A stretch of 34,729 bases of DNA, from the NCBI GenBank assembly GCA_964587165.1, contig CAZPKH010000019.1, positions 1 to 34,729 of the forward strand, in the 5' to 3' direction. Below the pieces are notes generated by a model. The model ran no database searches. It saw only the letters and a list, made by a program, of their open reading frames with translations, and had not been told where the DNA came from. This DNA is from CAZPKH01 sp964587165 (lineage in GTDB: Bacteria; Bacteroidota; Bacteroidia; Bacteroidales; Muribaculaceae). This document shows, piece by piece, positions 1 to 8,506 of the stretch; position 1 is the stretch's first letter; each line of letters opens with the position of its first letter. Position numbers and translations under genes: made by a program.

Positions 1-49
1 TTAAGGACCTTAATATAAATAGAAGGGAGATGGGGAGGAGGGGTAATGG

Positions 50-472
50 TCACTTGCGGCTGACGCGGGGTATCATTATAGTGGTGTAGATGGTGATTAC
101 TCCGCCGGCAAGGGTGAAGGCAATCCAGTCGGTGCGCCCTACCCCATATTTATACGGCAGCCACATAAGTACGGCTGCGGCTACAAAGAAGAGTCCGGCC
201 CATACCTCTATGCGCATAAGCCGGCGCAGACGCAGGTTGTCGCCTTTATACCGCATAAACAGGCGCGAAAGTAGTGTCACTCCGGCTCCTACAGCATATA
301 TATACTTGTATAGCTCGCCGGCAAACGAGGGATAGAAGGCTGTCAACAGCGGGATTGCTGTGCCTATCATCACGAGAAGCAATCCTGTCGAGCCTACCCA
401 TGCGAGCCATTGACGCTCGACAATAACAGGTGCTGAGGTCGCCGGTTTGGTTATGCGGGTATCTTTGTTCAT
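50..472 (-). CDS. Small multi-pass membrane protein, function unknown
   Basis: The 140-residue product has about four hydrophobic segments (roughly residues 24-46, 55-70, 90-105 and 117-135) separated by short basic loops, so it is very probably an inner-membrane protein. No catalytic or binding motif is visible and I do not recognise a named family. It is the last gene of a minus-strand run: its start lies one base after the stop of the DivIC/FtsB-like gene, which suggests co-transcription and possibly translational coupling. The overlapping plus-strand reading frame is a shadow. Confidence is high that it is a gene and low on function. Confidence 0.8.
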   Translation of the reverse strand: MNKDTRITKPATSAPVIVERQWLAWVGSTGLLLVMIGTAIPLLTAFYPSFAGELYKYIYAVGAGVTLLSRLFMRYKGDNLRLRRLMRIEVWAGLFFVAAAVLMWLPYKYGVGRTDWIAFTLAGGVITIYTTIMIPRVSRK

Positions 473-473
473 T

Positions 474-779
474 TTATTCTACAATATATACGTCTTCATT
501 GGGGCGCTGCATCCGGTACTGCTCACGCACGATTTTTTCCATTGTCTCGCGGTCCGTCTCGAGGCGCGAGTTGCGATCTATATAATAATTAAATGTGTCG
601 GTATACGATTTTATCTCCTCCTTAAGGCGGGTGATCTCCTGCTGATACTGATATGTGCGCACAACAGAGTTGTCGTTAAGGAAGAGCACAAACACCATGA
701 GCGCCACTACGGCTATCAGGGTGATGGAGATGTATCTCCGGCACCAGCGGGTGAAGTTTTTGCGGCTTTGGTCGGTCAT
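474..779 (-). CDS. DivIC/FtsB-like septum formation initiator protein
   Basis: The 101-residue product has a short basic cytoplasmic N-terminus, one membrane segment (about residues 17-36) and then a charged coiled-coil stretch (about 42-85) with a regular hydrophobic spacing. This single-pass-plus-coiled-coil layout and size is that of the FtsB/DivIC family, which in other bacteria bridges FtsL and FtsQ/DivIB in the divisome. It sits between the DUF4831 gene and a small membrane protein in a tight minus-strand run. The assignment rests on architecture and general sequence character rather than a catalytic motif, since the family has none. Confidence 0.85.
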   Translation of the reverse strand: MTDQSRKNFTRWCRRYISITLIAVVALMVFVLFLNDNSVVRTYQYQQEITRLKEEIKSYTDTFNYYIDRNSRLETDRETMEKIVREQYRMQRPNEDVYIVE

Positions 780-805
780 CGGGCAATATTAGAATCCGGG
801 ATTGA

Positions 806-1900
806 TCATTCGGTGACTGTGCCTATCTCGCGGGCTGCGCCCGTAAGGGGGTCGAATATGAGATAAGAGGGCGCTTTTTTGTCGGTAAAAATAGCAGGAT
901 CGACGCCGTAAACCACGCCATACTGCGCTATCGGGTATTTGCCGGATGCGAATGTGCGGCCGTCTGACTGCACTACAAGCGATGCACTACCGGGTATGCG
1001 GTATGCTACGGCTCCCTTAGGGAGCTTGCGGGGCTCGCCTTTTTCGGTGAGCGGCAGTGCGCCGAGCTGATCGACTGTTATGGTGAGATATACGGGCGCA
1101 CCGGAGAGGTCGGCAGGATCAACAAAGCCGCTGACAGCCGAGAGACGAGCTATGATGTCGCGCTGCGAATCGTCGGCAGAAAGACCCAAAGGGGGATTGA
1201 AAGGCACCGTGACGACCTGAGTAGCGCTCTGACGTGTACCCACAAACATTGCCGTAAGTGCTTCTTCCTGCTTTGCAAGATTGTCGAGCACAAGCTTCAT
1301 GGCCGCGCCGTCGTTGGGCATATTGTCGCTTTGTCCGGAGAGGATCTCCGAGCGCGTCTCCCGTATCTCAAAGATGCGTGCTGCGGCGAGCTCCGCGCGC
1401 TTGGCAAGAGATGTTGCCGAAGCCATATCAGCGGTGACGGCCTGACGTGAGTATTCTGAATCAAGTATTGTCGGCTCGGGTTGTCTCGCCACGGGCAAAG
1501 AGGGAACAGCTGCAGCAACAGGAACGTCGGCAAGATTAACAGCAAGCGGACGCGACTGTGCATCGAGTGTCATAAACGTATTCGCGCCGCTTTTAAACTG
1601 CACAAGATACTCCTCTGCCGGATCGGGCTCCGAGGTGGGGGTAATCATGGCCGAGCGAAGCGTCCAGCGTGTGGAGGGCTTGAGTATCGGATCGGCATTC
1701 AGGTATATACGTGCATACTGAGCGAACTCGCCGGGCTTCTCAAGGACTCCCTCGGCCTCGAGGGTAATCTCGAAAGTGGTGACAGGGAGCCGGTAGACGA
1801 TGCCGTAATCATTAGCCTTGGAGGCCGACAGTTTTTGGGTTGACTGCGCCGACCCGGCAAAGGCTATGGCCGACAGTAAAGCGAAAACTATATATTTCAT
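806..1900 (-). CDS. DUF4831 family secreted protein
   Basis: This 364-residue protein starts with a clear signal peptide (hydrophobic residues about 4-16, then a small-residue cleavage region ending near Ala-Gln), so it is exported to the periplasm or outer membrane. The rest is soluble and resembles the DUF4831 proteins found in Bacteroidales, whose function is unknown. It begins 18 bp downstream of the nnr stop and is followed 26 bp later by the divIC-like gene, so all four minus-strand genes probably form one transcription unit. No active-site motif was identified. Confidence 0.8.
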   Translation of the reverse strand: MKYIVFALLSAIAFAGSAQSTQKLSASKANDYGIVYRLPVTTFEITLEAEGVLEKPGEFAQYARIYLNADPILKPSTRWTLRSAMITPTSEPDPAEEYLVQFKSGANTFMTLDAQSRPLAVNLADVPVAAAVPSLPVARQPEPTILDSEYSRQAVTADMASATSLAKRAELAAARIFEIRETRSEILSGQSDNMPNDGAAMKLVLDNLAKQEEALTAMFVGTRQSATQVVTVPFNPPLGLSADDSQRDIIARLSAVSGFVDPADLSGAPVYLTITVDQLGALPLTEKGEPRKLPKGAVAYRIPGSASLVVQSDGRTFASGKYPIAQYGVVYGVDPAIFTDKKAPSYLIFDPLTGAAREIGTVTE

Positions 1901-1918
1901 ATTCAGTACTCCAGCAAT

Positions 1919-3436
1919 TTATTTTACGGTTTCTAAAATTGCGTGCCCCACCGCATTTGCCACATCCGTGGCGAGTACACCATACTGGCCGTGCTCTGCC
2001 TCGGCCAACCGTCCGGCGAGTCCGTGAACATACACGGCCGCCACGGCGGCAAAGTCAGGATTGATACCTTGCGCCATAAAGGCGGTGATGATGCCGGTGA
2101 GCACATCGCCCGACCCGGGGGTAGCCAGCGCGGGCGTGCCGGTGGAATTGAAGAATGTGCGTCCGTCGGGGCGCACCACGGCGGTATATCGGCCTTTGAG
2201 CACGATGATCACCTTAAGGCGCCGTGCCTCCTCGATAGCCTTGAGCAGTCGCGCCTCGGCTGTAGGCTGCGCGCCGAAGATACGATCAAACTCTCCGGCA
2301 TGAGGGGTGAGCACCGATCCTTCGGGTATAAAATTCAGAAGCACCTGGCGCCGGCTTATACAGTTGAGAGCATCGGCATCGAGCACCACCGGGCGTTTAT
2401 GCGTGCGCAAAAATCGATCAACAGCGTCAATGGTTGTTGGATCCGTACCAATACCCGGGCCGATGGCCACTGCATCGAAATGGTGGCGAAGCTGTATATC
2501 GGAGACCACTTCACGAGAAGCATCGGGCGCGCAGAGCGCCTCGGGTACCGCAATCTGAAGAATATCGACGCCGCAGCGGGGCGATTGCACCGTGACTTTG
2601 CCGGCACCGGCGCGAAGTGCACCGCGGGATGCCAGCGCAGCGGCTCCCATCATCCCTACGCTCCCGGCCACAATCAGAGCATTTCCGAAATCGGCTTTCG
2701 AGGCAGAAGGATCGCGCGGCTTCAGCAACGGCCTCACATCCCGACGCTCCACATAGTAATAATTGGAGGGAGTGTTGCGTATGGCCGACTGGCTGAGCGA
2801 AAGGTCGACCACGCGCCAGTCGCCCACCAGATGATCGTTATCGGCTATCATAAACGAAATATGAGGGAAGCCGACCGACATCGTGAGGTCTGCATGAATA
2901 ATGTTGCGATCGACGGCTTCAGGATTCCAGTCGGAATGAAGCCCGGAGGGAGAGTCGATCGACACAACCGACGCACCCGACTCGTTGATTCGGCGCACAA
3001 GCATCTGGAAGCCTCCCGTCAGGGGGCCGCGTAGACCGGACCCGAAAAGGCCGTCGACCACGAGCCAACGCTCCGTGATGTCGGGGATAGCAAACCTGTC
3101 GACAATCTCACACAGCTGAATATCGGGCACTGCCTCAAGAAGCATATCGCGAGCTGTGAGAGCTTCGGGCGAGAGCTTATTGCCACCGATATTGAACAGA
3201 AACACAAGCGGTTTGAATCCCTGCTCTACCAGCAGACGGGCTACTGCCAGCGCATCGGCGCCGTTATTGCCCGAGCCGGCAAATATTGCCGTGGGCGTGG
3301 AAGGCTTCCAGCGGCGCACAATCTCGGCCACCACTCCTTCGGCCACCTGCTCTATGAGCTGCATGGCAGTGACGTCGCCCGACGAGAGAGTCAGGCGGTC
3401 GATATTGCGTAAAGCGTCGTTCGTGAATATTTTCAT
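1919..3436 (-). CDS. nnr: Bifunctional NAD(P)H-hydrate epimerase / ADP-dependent NAD(P)H-hydrate dehydratase
   Basis: The 505-residue protein is the usual two-domain fusion that repairs hydrated NAD(P)H. The N-terminal half is the YjeF_N epimerase domain (GSGNNGADALAVARLL near residues 55-70). The C-terminal half is the ribokinase-like dehydratase, with GPGIGTDPTT, LDADALN, TPHAGEF and the nucleotide-site motif GTPALATPGSGDVLTG. The start chosen is the ATG at 3436, because a TACCTTTG promoter element lies just upstream at 3468-3461 and would be inside the gene if the longer frame were used. It is divergent from hpt and leads the nnr-DUF4831-divIC-like run. Confidence 0.95.
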   Translation of the reverse strand: MKIFTNDALRNIDRLTLSSGDVTAMQLIEQVAEGVVAEIVRRWKPSTPTAIFAGSGNNGADALAVARLLVEQGFKPLVFLFNIGGNKLSPEALTARDMLLEAVPDIQLCEIVDRFAIPDITERWLVVDGLFGSGLRGPLTGGFQMLVRRINESGASVVSIDSPSGLHSDWNPEAVDRNIIHADLTMSVGFPHISFMIADNDHLVGDWRVVDLSLSQSAIRNTPSNYYYVERRDVRPLLKPRDPSASKADFGNALIVAGSVGMMGAAALASRGALRAGAGKVTVQSPRCGVDILQIAVPEALCAPDASREVVSDIQLRHHFDAVAIGPGIGTDPTTIDAVDRFLRTHKRPVVLDADALNCISRRQVLLNFIPEGSVLTPHAGEFDRIFGAQPTAEARLLKAIEEARRLKVIIVLKGRYTAVVRPDGRTFFNSTGTPALATPGSGDVLTGIITAFMAQGINPDFAAVAAVYVHGLAGRLAEAEHGQYGVLATDVANAVGHAILETVK

Positions 3437-3460
3437 GATGCTGCGTGGATATGACCGATA

Positions 3461-3468
3461 CAAAGGTA
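3461..3468 (-). promoter_or_regulatory. Promoter -7 element for the nnr operon
   Basis: On the minus strand this reads TACCTTTG, an exact match to the Bacteroidota -7 consensus TAnnTTTG. It lies 24 bp upstream of the nnr ATG. No clear TTTG box was found at the usual upstream spacing. Confidence 0.65.
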
Positions 3469-3551
3469 CACAAAAAGTCGTGATATGGGTGTGGATTACA
3501 GAACTTTTTGTTTTTAACACTTTAAAAAGCACCATAATCGGCATTTTTTAG

Positions 3552-3559
3552 TAATTTTG
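3552..3559 (+). promoter_or_regulatory. Promoter -7 element for the hpt-adk operon
   Basis: The sequence TAATTTTG matches TAnnTTTG exactly and lies 27 bp before the hpt ATG at 3587. The expected upstream box is poor. The position supports the ATG start over a TTG inside the promoter. Confidence 0.65.
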
Positions 3560-3586
3560 CAGCAATTTTTAGATACCAACTCCACC

Positions 3587-4129
3587 ATGAACCGAGTCAC
3601 TTATCAAGGGCTCACCTTTGAGCCCTATATCGAGAAAGCACGTATCACAGAGCGTATCAACGCCTTAGCTCGCCAGATAGAGAAAGACTGCGAGGGGCGA
3701 CGCCCACTATTTCTGTGCGTGCTCAACGGAGCGTTTCCGTTTGCCGCCGACTTGTTCCGCGCGGTGCAGCTCCCCGACTCCGAGATCCAGTTTATCCGCC
3801 TCAAGAGCTACGAGGGCACCGGGTCGACAGGCAAAGTGAAAGAAGTGCTCGGCCTGGCCGACGACATCGAAGGGCGCACGGTGATCGTGGTGGAGGATAT
3901 AGTCGACACCGGCCGCACAATCCGCCGCCTGCTCGACGACCTCGCAAAAAAGAACCCCGCCGACCTCAAAGTGGCCACCCTGCTCTACAAGCCGGAGGCC
4001 AATATCGAGAATGTCAAGCCCGACTACGTGGGATTCGAGATACCGTCAAAATTTATAATCGGCTTCGGTCTCGACATCGACGAGCAAGCACGCAATCTGC
4101 CCGACATCTGGGTCAAGACCGAGGATTAG
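3587..4129 (+). CDS. hpt: Hypoxanthine phosphoribosyltransferase
   Basis: This 180-residue cytosolic enzyme salvages hypoxanthine (and often guanine) to nucleotides using PRPP. The diagnostic PRPP-binding loop VVEDIVDTGRT is present near residues 100-112. An upstream LCVLNGAFPFAADL segment is typical of the family, and a late KFIIGFGLDIDE segment supplies the purine and magnesium contacts. The ATG at 3587 is used because an earlier in-frame TTG overlaps the promoter. It is the first gene of an operon with adk (34 bp later) and a PHP phosphatase, pairing two nucleotide-metabolism enzymes. Confidence 0.95.
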   Translation: MNRVTYQGLTFEPYIEKARITERINALARQIEKDCEGRRPLFLCVLNGAFPFAADLFRAVQLPDSEIQFIRLKSYEGTGSTGKVKEVLGLADDIEGRTVIVVEDIVDTGRTIRRLLDDLAKKNPADLKVATLLYKPEANIENVKPDYVGFEIPSKFIIGFGLDIDEQARNLPDIWVKTED

Positions 4130-4163
4130 GATTTCAACACACATCATCCGTAAACTTTCCGAC

Positions 4164-4757
4164 ATGCAGAATCTTGTGATATTCGGTGCCCCGGGCAGCG
4201 GCAAAGGTACACAGAGCGACCGTCTGATACACGACTACGGCCTCTTCCACATATCCACCGGCGAAGTACTCCGCAATCACATATCTCAGGGCACACCTCT
4301 GGGCAATATAGCCTCAACCTACATCGCTAAAGGACAGCTCATACCCGACGAGCTGATGATACAGATACTCGACGACCTGCTTGACGCCAACGCCGACAAG
4401 GTGAAAAAGGGCGTGATATACGACGGATTCCCCCGCACCATAGCCCAGGCAGTTGCGCTTGAGGAGATGCTCGCCAAACGCGACGCACAGGTCGATGCCG
4501 TGATAGGCCTCGAAGTGGAGGATGAAGAGCTGATCGACCGCATGCTCAAACGCGGACAGCGCGAAGGTCGCGCCGACGACAATCTGGAGACTATACAGAA
4601 CCGCCTCGAAGTGTATCATCACACCACCCGCCCCCTGCGCGACTACTATCTCGAGAAGGGGAAATACCACACCATCAAAGGCTCAGGCACCGTCGACCGC
4701 ATATACGAGAACATAAAGGACGCCATCGGACACCTCGAAATCAAAAAGCGGAGCTGA
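4164..4757 (+). CDS. adk: Adenylate kinase
   Basis: The 197-residue enzyme interconverts ATP + AMP and 2 ADP in the cytosol. The P-loop GAPGSGKGT lies at about residues 8-16, followed by the AMP-binding stretch (HISTGEVLR) and YDGFPRT near residue 88. The LID region (RGQREGRADDN) is short and has no cysteines, so this is the non-zinc short-LID form, as usual in Bacteroidota. It follows hpt by 34 bp and precedes the PHP phosphatase by 40 bp on the same strand. Confidence 0.97.
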   Translation: MQNLVIFGAPGSGKGTQSDRLIHDYGLFHISTGEVLRNHISQGTPLGNIASTYIAKGQLIPDELMIQILDDLLDANADKVKKGVIYDGFPRTIAQAVALEEMLAKRDAQVDAVIGLEVEDEELIDRMLKRGQREGRADDNLETIQNRLEVYHHTTRPLRDYYLEKGKYHTIKGSGTVDRIYENIKDAIGHLEIKKRS

Positions 4758-4797
4758 CACTCACACCCCCGACACCTAAAGCCACTTAAAGACCAGA

Positions 4798-5550
4798 ATG
4801 TTCAATTTCCTGACCCGCACCAAAGAGCTCCAGCAGCTGCCTTACAGCACCGATGTGCATTGCCACATAGTGCCGGGGGTCGACGACGGCTCCCCCGACC
4901 CCTCTATCTCGGCAGAGCTGATCGAGAGGATGCGCTCGTGGGGCATTCGCAGCATCATCGCCACCCCGCATGTGACGCAGGACACTTTCGAAAACACACC
5001 CCAAACCCTCGCTCCCGCTCTCGAAAAGCTTCGCGAAGAGCTCGACCGCCGCGATATCGAGATCGATCTGAAAATGTCGGCCGAGTACCGCATCGACGAT
5101 TTCTTCCGCCAGCAACTCGAAGCAGGCACAATCACTCCGATGCCCAACAACCTGATCCTGGTGGAGAACTCCTACCTTCAGGAGCCGTGGAATCTTGACC
5201 AATTCCTCTACGAGCTAAAGCTCAAAGGGTTGCGCCCCATACTGGCCCACCCCGAGCGCTACCTCTACTACGGACGCACCAACCCCGGCCGATATGAGCA
5301 GATACACCGATCGGGCACTTTCCTGCAGATCAACCTCCTCAGTCTCGCCGGCTACTACGGCAAGGATGAGAAGAAAACGGCCGAACGGCTCGTCGAAGAG
5401 GAGCTTGTAGATTTCGTAGGCACCGACCTGCATCACCACCGTCATGCCGACAAGATCGAAGAGTACCTACACTCAAAAGCATTCCGCAAGATGGCTCCGG
5501 CTCTGGCGGGAGTGTTGAACGACCGAGCTTTCCTCCCCAAGAAAAAATAA
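4798..5550 (+). CDS. CpsB/YwqE-type PHP-domain tyrosine-protein phosphatase
   Basis: The 250-residue protein has the metal ligands of the PHP phosphoesterase fold in order: STDVHCHIVPGVDDGS near residue 20, TPHVTQ near 60, LAHPERY near 150 and a terminal GTDLHHHRH near 213. This set is characteristic of the CpsB/YwqE family of manganese-dependent protein-tyrosine phosphatases, which typically counter tyrosine kinases in capsule or exopolysaccharide control. No partner BY-kinase is in the window. The gene closes the hpt-adk operon and is followed directly by a strong terminator. The family is clear; the capsule role is inference. Confidence 0.9.
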   Translation: MFNFLTRTKELQQLPYSTDVHCHIVPGVDDGSPDPSISAELIERMRSWGIRSIIATPHVTQDTFENTPQTLAPALEKLREELDRRDIEIDLKMSAEYRIDDFFRQQLEAGTITPMPNNLILVENSYLQEPWNLDQFLYELKLKGLRPILAHPERYLYYGRTNPGRYEQIHRSGTFLQINLLSLAGYYGKDEKKTAERLVEEELVDFVGTDLHHHRHADKIEEYLHSKAFRKMAPALAGVLNDRAFLPKKK

Positions 5551-5570
5551 TCAGTCCGAACAGATATTAA

Positions 5571-5606
5571 ACACCCTCGGGAGCCGGCTCCCGAGGGTGT
5601 TTTTTT
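5571..5606 (+). terminator. Intrinsic terminator, probably bidirectional
   Basis: A perfect 15-bp inverted repeat (5571-5585 with 5586-5600) is followed by a run of T. It lies 20 bp after the phosphatase stop and its T run reaches the stop codon of the convergent acyl-CoA ligase at 5605, so it probably separates the two converging units. Confidence 0.92.
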
Positions 5607-7272
5607 ACTTCTGATAGAGATAGCGCTTGATGGAGTGTTTCGGTGTCTTTTCAAACGGCTCGGTGTGGATGCGGATGTCGCTCACACGATTGTAGGGAGA
5701 TGCTTTTGCATTGAGCTCCTTGATATTATCGCGCAAAGCAGCTTCGATAGCATTCAGATCCATACCCTGTTTTTCGGCAGCATCCATATCAGGATGTATC
5801 AGGGCCACCAGACGGCCGCCAAGATCAGGATCGGCAATCACGATCGACTCAGCCACCATCGGAAGATTGTTGATCACGTTTTCGATCTCTTCCGGATAAA
5901 TATTCTGTCCGGAGGGTCCTAAAATCATATTTTTGTCGCGGCCACGGATGAATATAAACCCTTCAGGATCAATAGTACAGATGTCGCCGGTGCTCATCCA
6001 TCCGTCCTCGCCCATCACAGCGGCCGTTGCCTCGGGATTCTTATAATACTCCTTCATCACATTTGCTCCGCGCACCCAAAGCACGCCGGGAACGTTCACC
6101 GGATCGGGCGAATCGACTCTCGCCTCCATGCGGTCGGTGCATCTTCCGGAAGCCCCCGACGGATTGACATTCCAAGGAGCATAAGCGATCAGCGGGCCGC
6201 ACTCGGTCATACCGTAGCCTACGGTGACAGGGAAACGCATGCGGCGCAACAGAACCTCCACATCGGGGTTCAGGGCCGCGCCGCCGATGATGATCTGCCG
6301 CAGATTGCCGCCGAAAGCCTTGATCAGCTTGCGTTTGACAGCACCGAGCACAAACGTGCGCACAACCGGAATCGACAGAAGCCGCTTCATGCGAGGCTTT
6401 TCGAGTTCGGGCTGCACGCGGCTGCGGATGATCTTCTCCAACACGAGCGGCACCGTGATAATAAGCTTCGGGCGAACAGTGGCAAAAGCCTTGAGTACTA
6501 TTGCCGGCGAGGGAACTCGAGTGATAAAATGCACATGACACCCTTTGACAAACGGATGCACCGTTTCGATCATCAGGCCAAACATGTGTGCCAGCGGCAA
6601 CATCGACACCATGCCGTCGCCGGGGTGCAGATAGGTCAGGCCGTCGATGCAGTACTGTATATTCGACCACAGATTGCCGTATGTGAGCACTACACCTTTT
6701 GATGTGCCCGTAGAGCCTGAAGTATAATTTATCACCGCAACCTGATCGGCACGACCGTCGTAAAACTTCAGCATCGCCGGCGCAAATCCGCCCGGATACC
6801 GTTTTGCGAACTGCGCACTGATCCGCTCCATCTGCACACCGGCGCTGCCGTCGGAGGCGTAAAGCGTGGTGTAGTCGTCGAGCGATACTGCGGCATACAG
6901 CTTTGGCATCGCCGTAGGCGTAAGCTTGCGCCATATAGCAGGATCGGCAAAAAGAATCTTTGCATCGGAGTGGTCGACCAGATGATGCACACTTTCGGTG
7001 CTGAACTCATGAAGTATAGGCACCGCCACAAGCCCGTAAGTCACCGAAGCGAGCCATGCCATGATCCAGCGCGAATTATTTTTGCCGCAGAAAGCCACCT
7101 TGTCGCCCGGCTTAAGTCCGATAAGATCGAAGCCTATATGTAGCCTCGCTATACGTTCCGCCACTTGGGCATAGGTGAATGTCTCCGAACCCATATCGGT
7201 GAAAGCCTGACGATCAGCGCATTGCACCAATGCCTGAAATATATACCCGTTTAAAGAAGATTGTGCCTGCAT
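5605..7272 (-). CDS. Long-chain acyl-CoA synthetase (AMP-forming)
   Basis: The 555-residue protein belongs to the ANL adenylate-forming family and should activate fatty acids to acyl-CoA via acyl-AMP. The P-loop-like motif YTSGSTGTSKGVVLT, the GYGMTECGP motif, the STGDICTIDPEGF/RGRDKN hinge region and the C-terminal lysine motif KTPKHSIKRYLY are all intact. The ATG at 7272 is preferred over an upstream TTG at 7284. A weak -7-like TAAATTCG (7300-7293, minus) lies upstream. It is transcribed divergently from the TlpA-like lipoprotein. Exact chain-length preference cannot be read from sequence. Confidence 0.93.
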   Translation of the reverse strand: MQAQSSLNGYIFQALVQCADRQAFTDMGSETFTYAQVAERIARLHIGFDLIGLKPGDKVAFCGKNNSRWIMAWLASVTYGLVAVPILHEFSTESVHHLVDHSDAKILFADPAIWRKLTPTAMPKLYAAVSLDDYTTLYASDGSAGVQMERISAQFAKRYPGGFAPAMLKFYDGRADQVAVINYTSGSTGTSKGVVLTYGNLWSNIQYCIDGLTYLHPGDGMVSMLPLAHMFGLMIETVHPFVKGCHVHFITRVPSPAIVLKAFATVRPKLIITVPLVLEKIIRSRVQPELEKPRMKRLLSIPVVRTFVLGAVKRKLIKAFGGNLRQIIIGGAALNPDVEVLLRRMRFPVTVGYGMTECGPLIAYAPWNVNPSGASGRCTDRMEARVDSPDPVNVPGVLWVRGANVMKEYYKNPEATAAVMGEDGWMSTGDICTIDPEGFIFIRGRDKNMILGPSGQNIYPEEIENVINNLPMVAESIVIADPDLGGRLVALIHPDMDAAEKQGMDLNAIEAALRDNIKELNAKASPYNRVSDIRIHTEPFEKTPKHSIKRYLYQK

Positions 7273-7323
7273 AGTTGAAACCAAATTTTTGCCGAATTTA
7301 GCAATAAATCGGCAATAAATTCA

Positions 7324-7331
7324 TAAATTTG
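7324..7331 (+). promoter_or_regulatory. Promoter -7 element for the TlpA-like lipoprotein gene
   Basis: TAAATTTG matches the Bacteroidota -7 consensus and lies 57 bp before the ATG at 7389. The predicted transcript start near 7338 falls inside the longer frame beginning at 7329, which supports the ATG start. Confidence 0.6.
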
Positions 7332-7388
7332 TGCAATAAATCGTTAGAGCTGCTTCAGAAGAATAGCTCTAAATCTTATAACAACGAC

Positions 7389-8474
7389 ATGCGTTCAAAT
7401 CTCATTGCTTTAACATTTTTTACGACTCTTTCGATCGTTGCATGCTCGTCGATGGCTCAGCCTCAGTACACCGTGCAAGGCGAAGTAGGCACAGAGCTTA
7501 ACGGCCAGACAGTTTATATTCAGGATTTTGACACCTCCGAACCGATCGACTCGGCTGTGGTGGCCGACGGTCGTTTCGTCATCACCGCTTCCGGCTCTTC
7601 CGAGGCCACACTCGCCCGCCTGAACTTGGCCGGCCGCCGCGGCCCGATTTTTGTGCTCGAGCCCGGAACAATAACCTTCGACGCCAAAGGATTGCCCTCA
7701 GGCACACCGTCAAACCGGGCCTTAGCCGACTATAGCCTCGCAGCAGCTGCACTGTCGGCCAAATACAACTCTCTGCCCACCGATTCGGCAGGCACCGAAG
7801 CACGGCGCGCCGTTGTGGCCGAATATGATGCTCTGACTGACAATACACTAAAAGCCAATGCTGAAAATCCTGTAGGCTACTACATTTTCATACAGGACGC
7901 ATACGAGATGGATGCTGCCGCTCTCGATAAGGCACTCGCCCAATACCCCGCGATGGCCCGCTACGAGCGCGTGAAAGATCTGCAGGAGTCGCTGCGGCGC
8001 TCAGAGGCAACCGGCGTCGGCAAAAAGTATACTGACTTTGCTGTGACATACAACGGCAAGACCACGCGCCTCAGCGACTTGCTCTCAACCGATCCCGGCG
8101 AAGTGACCCTCGTTGACTTCTGGGCAAGCTGGTGCGGGCCGTGTATCCGCGAGACCCGCACGATCAAGAAACTTCTTGAAAAATACGGCAACGGCGGTGG
8201 CCTGAAAGTAGTAGGCGTGGCCGTATGGGATGATCCCGCCGACACCGAGCGCGCCATTGCTACCCACCAGTTGCCATGGCCGCAGATCATCAACGCACAG
8301 TCGATACCTACCGACATCTACGGCATCTCGGGCATCCCCCATATCATGCTGATAGCTCCCGACGGCACAATCCTGAGCCGCGGCCTTCAGGGCGAAGCAC
8401 TCGTAGCCGAAGTTGAGCAGGCTGTCGCACGCTACGCCGGGGCTCAGTCCGGATCCGACAGCGCCACCGAATAA
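7389..8474 (+). CDS. TlpA-like thiol:disulfide oxidoreductase lipoprotein (DUF4369 type)
   Basis: The 361-residue product starts with a lipoprotein signal peptide ending in the lipobox IVAC (Cys19), so it should be lipid-anchored outside the inner membrane. The N-terminal half (about 25-130) is beta-rich and resembles the DUF4369 domain. The C-terminal half (about 215-350) is a thioredoxin fold with the active site WCGPC (Cys249 and Cys252) and the cis-proline context SGIPHIML. Such fusions are common in Bacteroidota and are thought to act as envelope thiol-disulfide reductases. The substrate is unknown. The zinc-ribbon gene follows 32 bp later. Confidence 0.92.
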   Translation: MRSNLIALTFFTTLSIVACSSMAQPQYTVQGEVGTELNGQTVYIQDFDTSEPIDSAVVADGRFVITASGSSEATLARLNLAGRRGPIFVLEPGTITFDAKGLPSGTPSNRALADYSLAAAALSAKYNSLPTDSAGTEARRAVVAEYDALTDNTLKANAENPVGYYIFIQDAYEMDAAALDKALAQYPAMARYERVKDLQESLRRSEATGVGKKYTDFAVTYNGKTTRLSDLLSTDPGEVTLVDFWASWCGPCIRETRTIKKLLEKYGNGGGLKVVGVAVWDDPADTERAIATHQLPWPQIINAQSIPTDIYGISGIPHIMLIAPDGTILSRGLQGEALVAEVEQAVARYAGAQSGSDSATE

Positions 8475-8506
8475 CCCCCCCGCTCTCACACCTCCACCCT
8501 ATCCTG

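Noticed and set aside
1943..3034. A 363-codon plus-strand frame opposite nnr
   Set aside because: Shadow of a highly conserved enzyme gene; composition (His, Arg and Gly rich) and lack of motifs argue against it.
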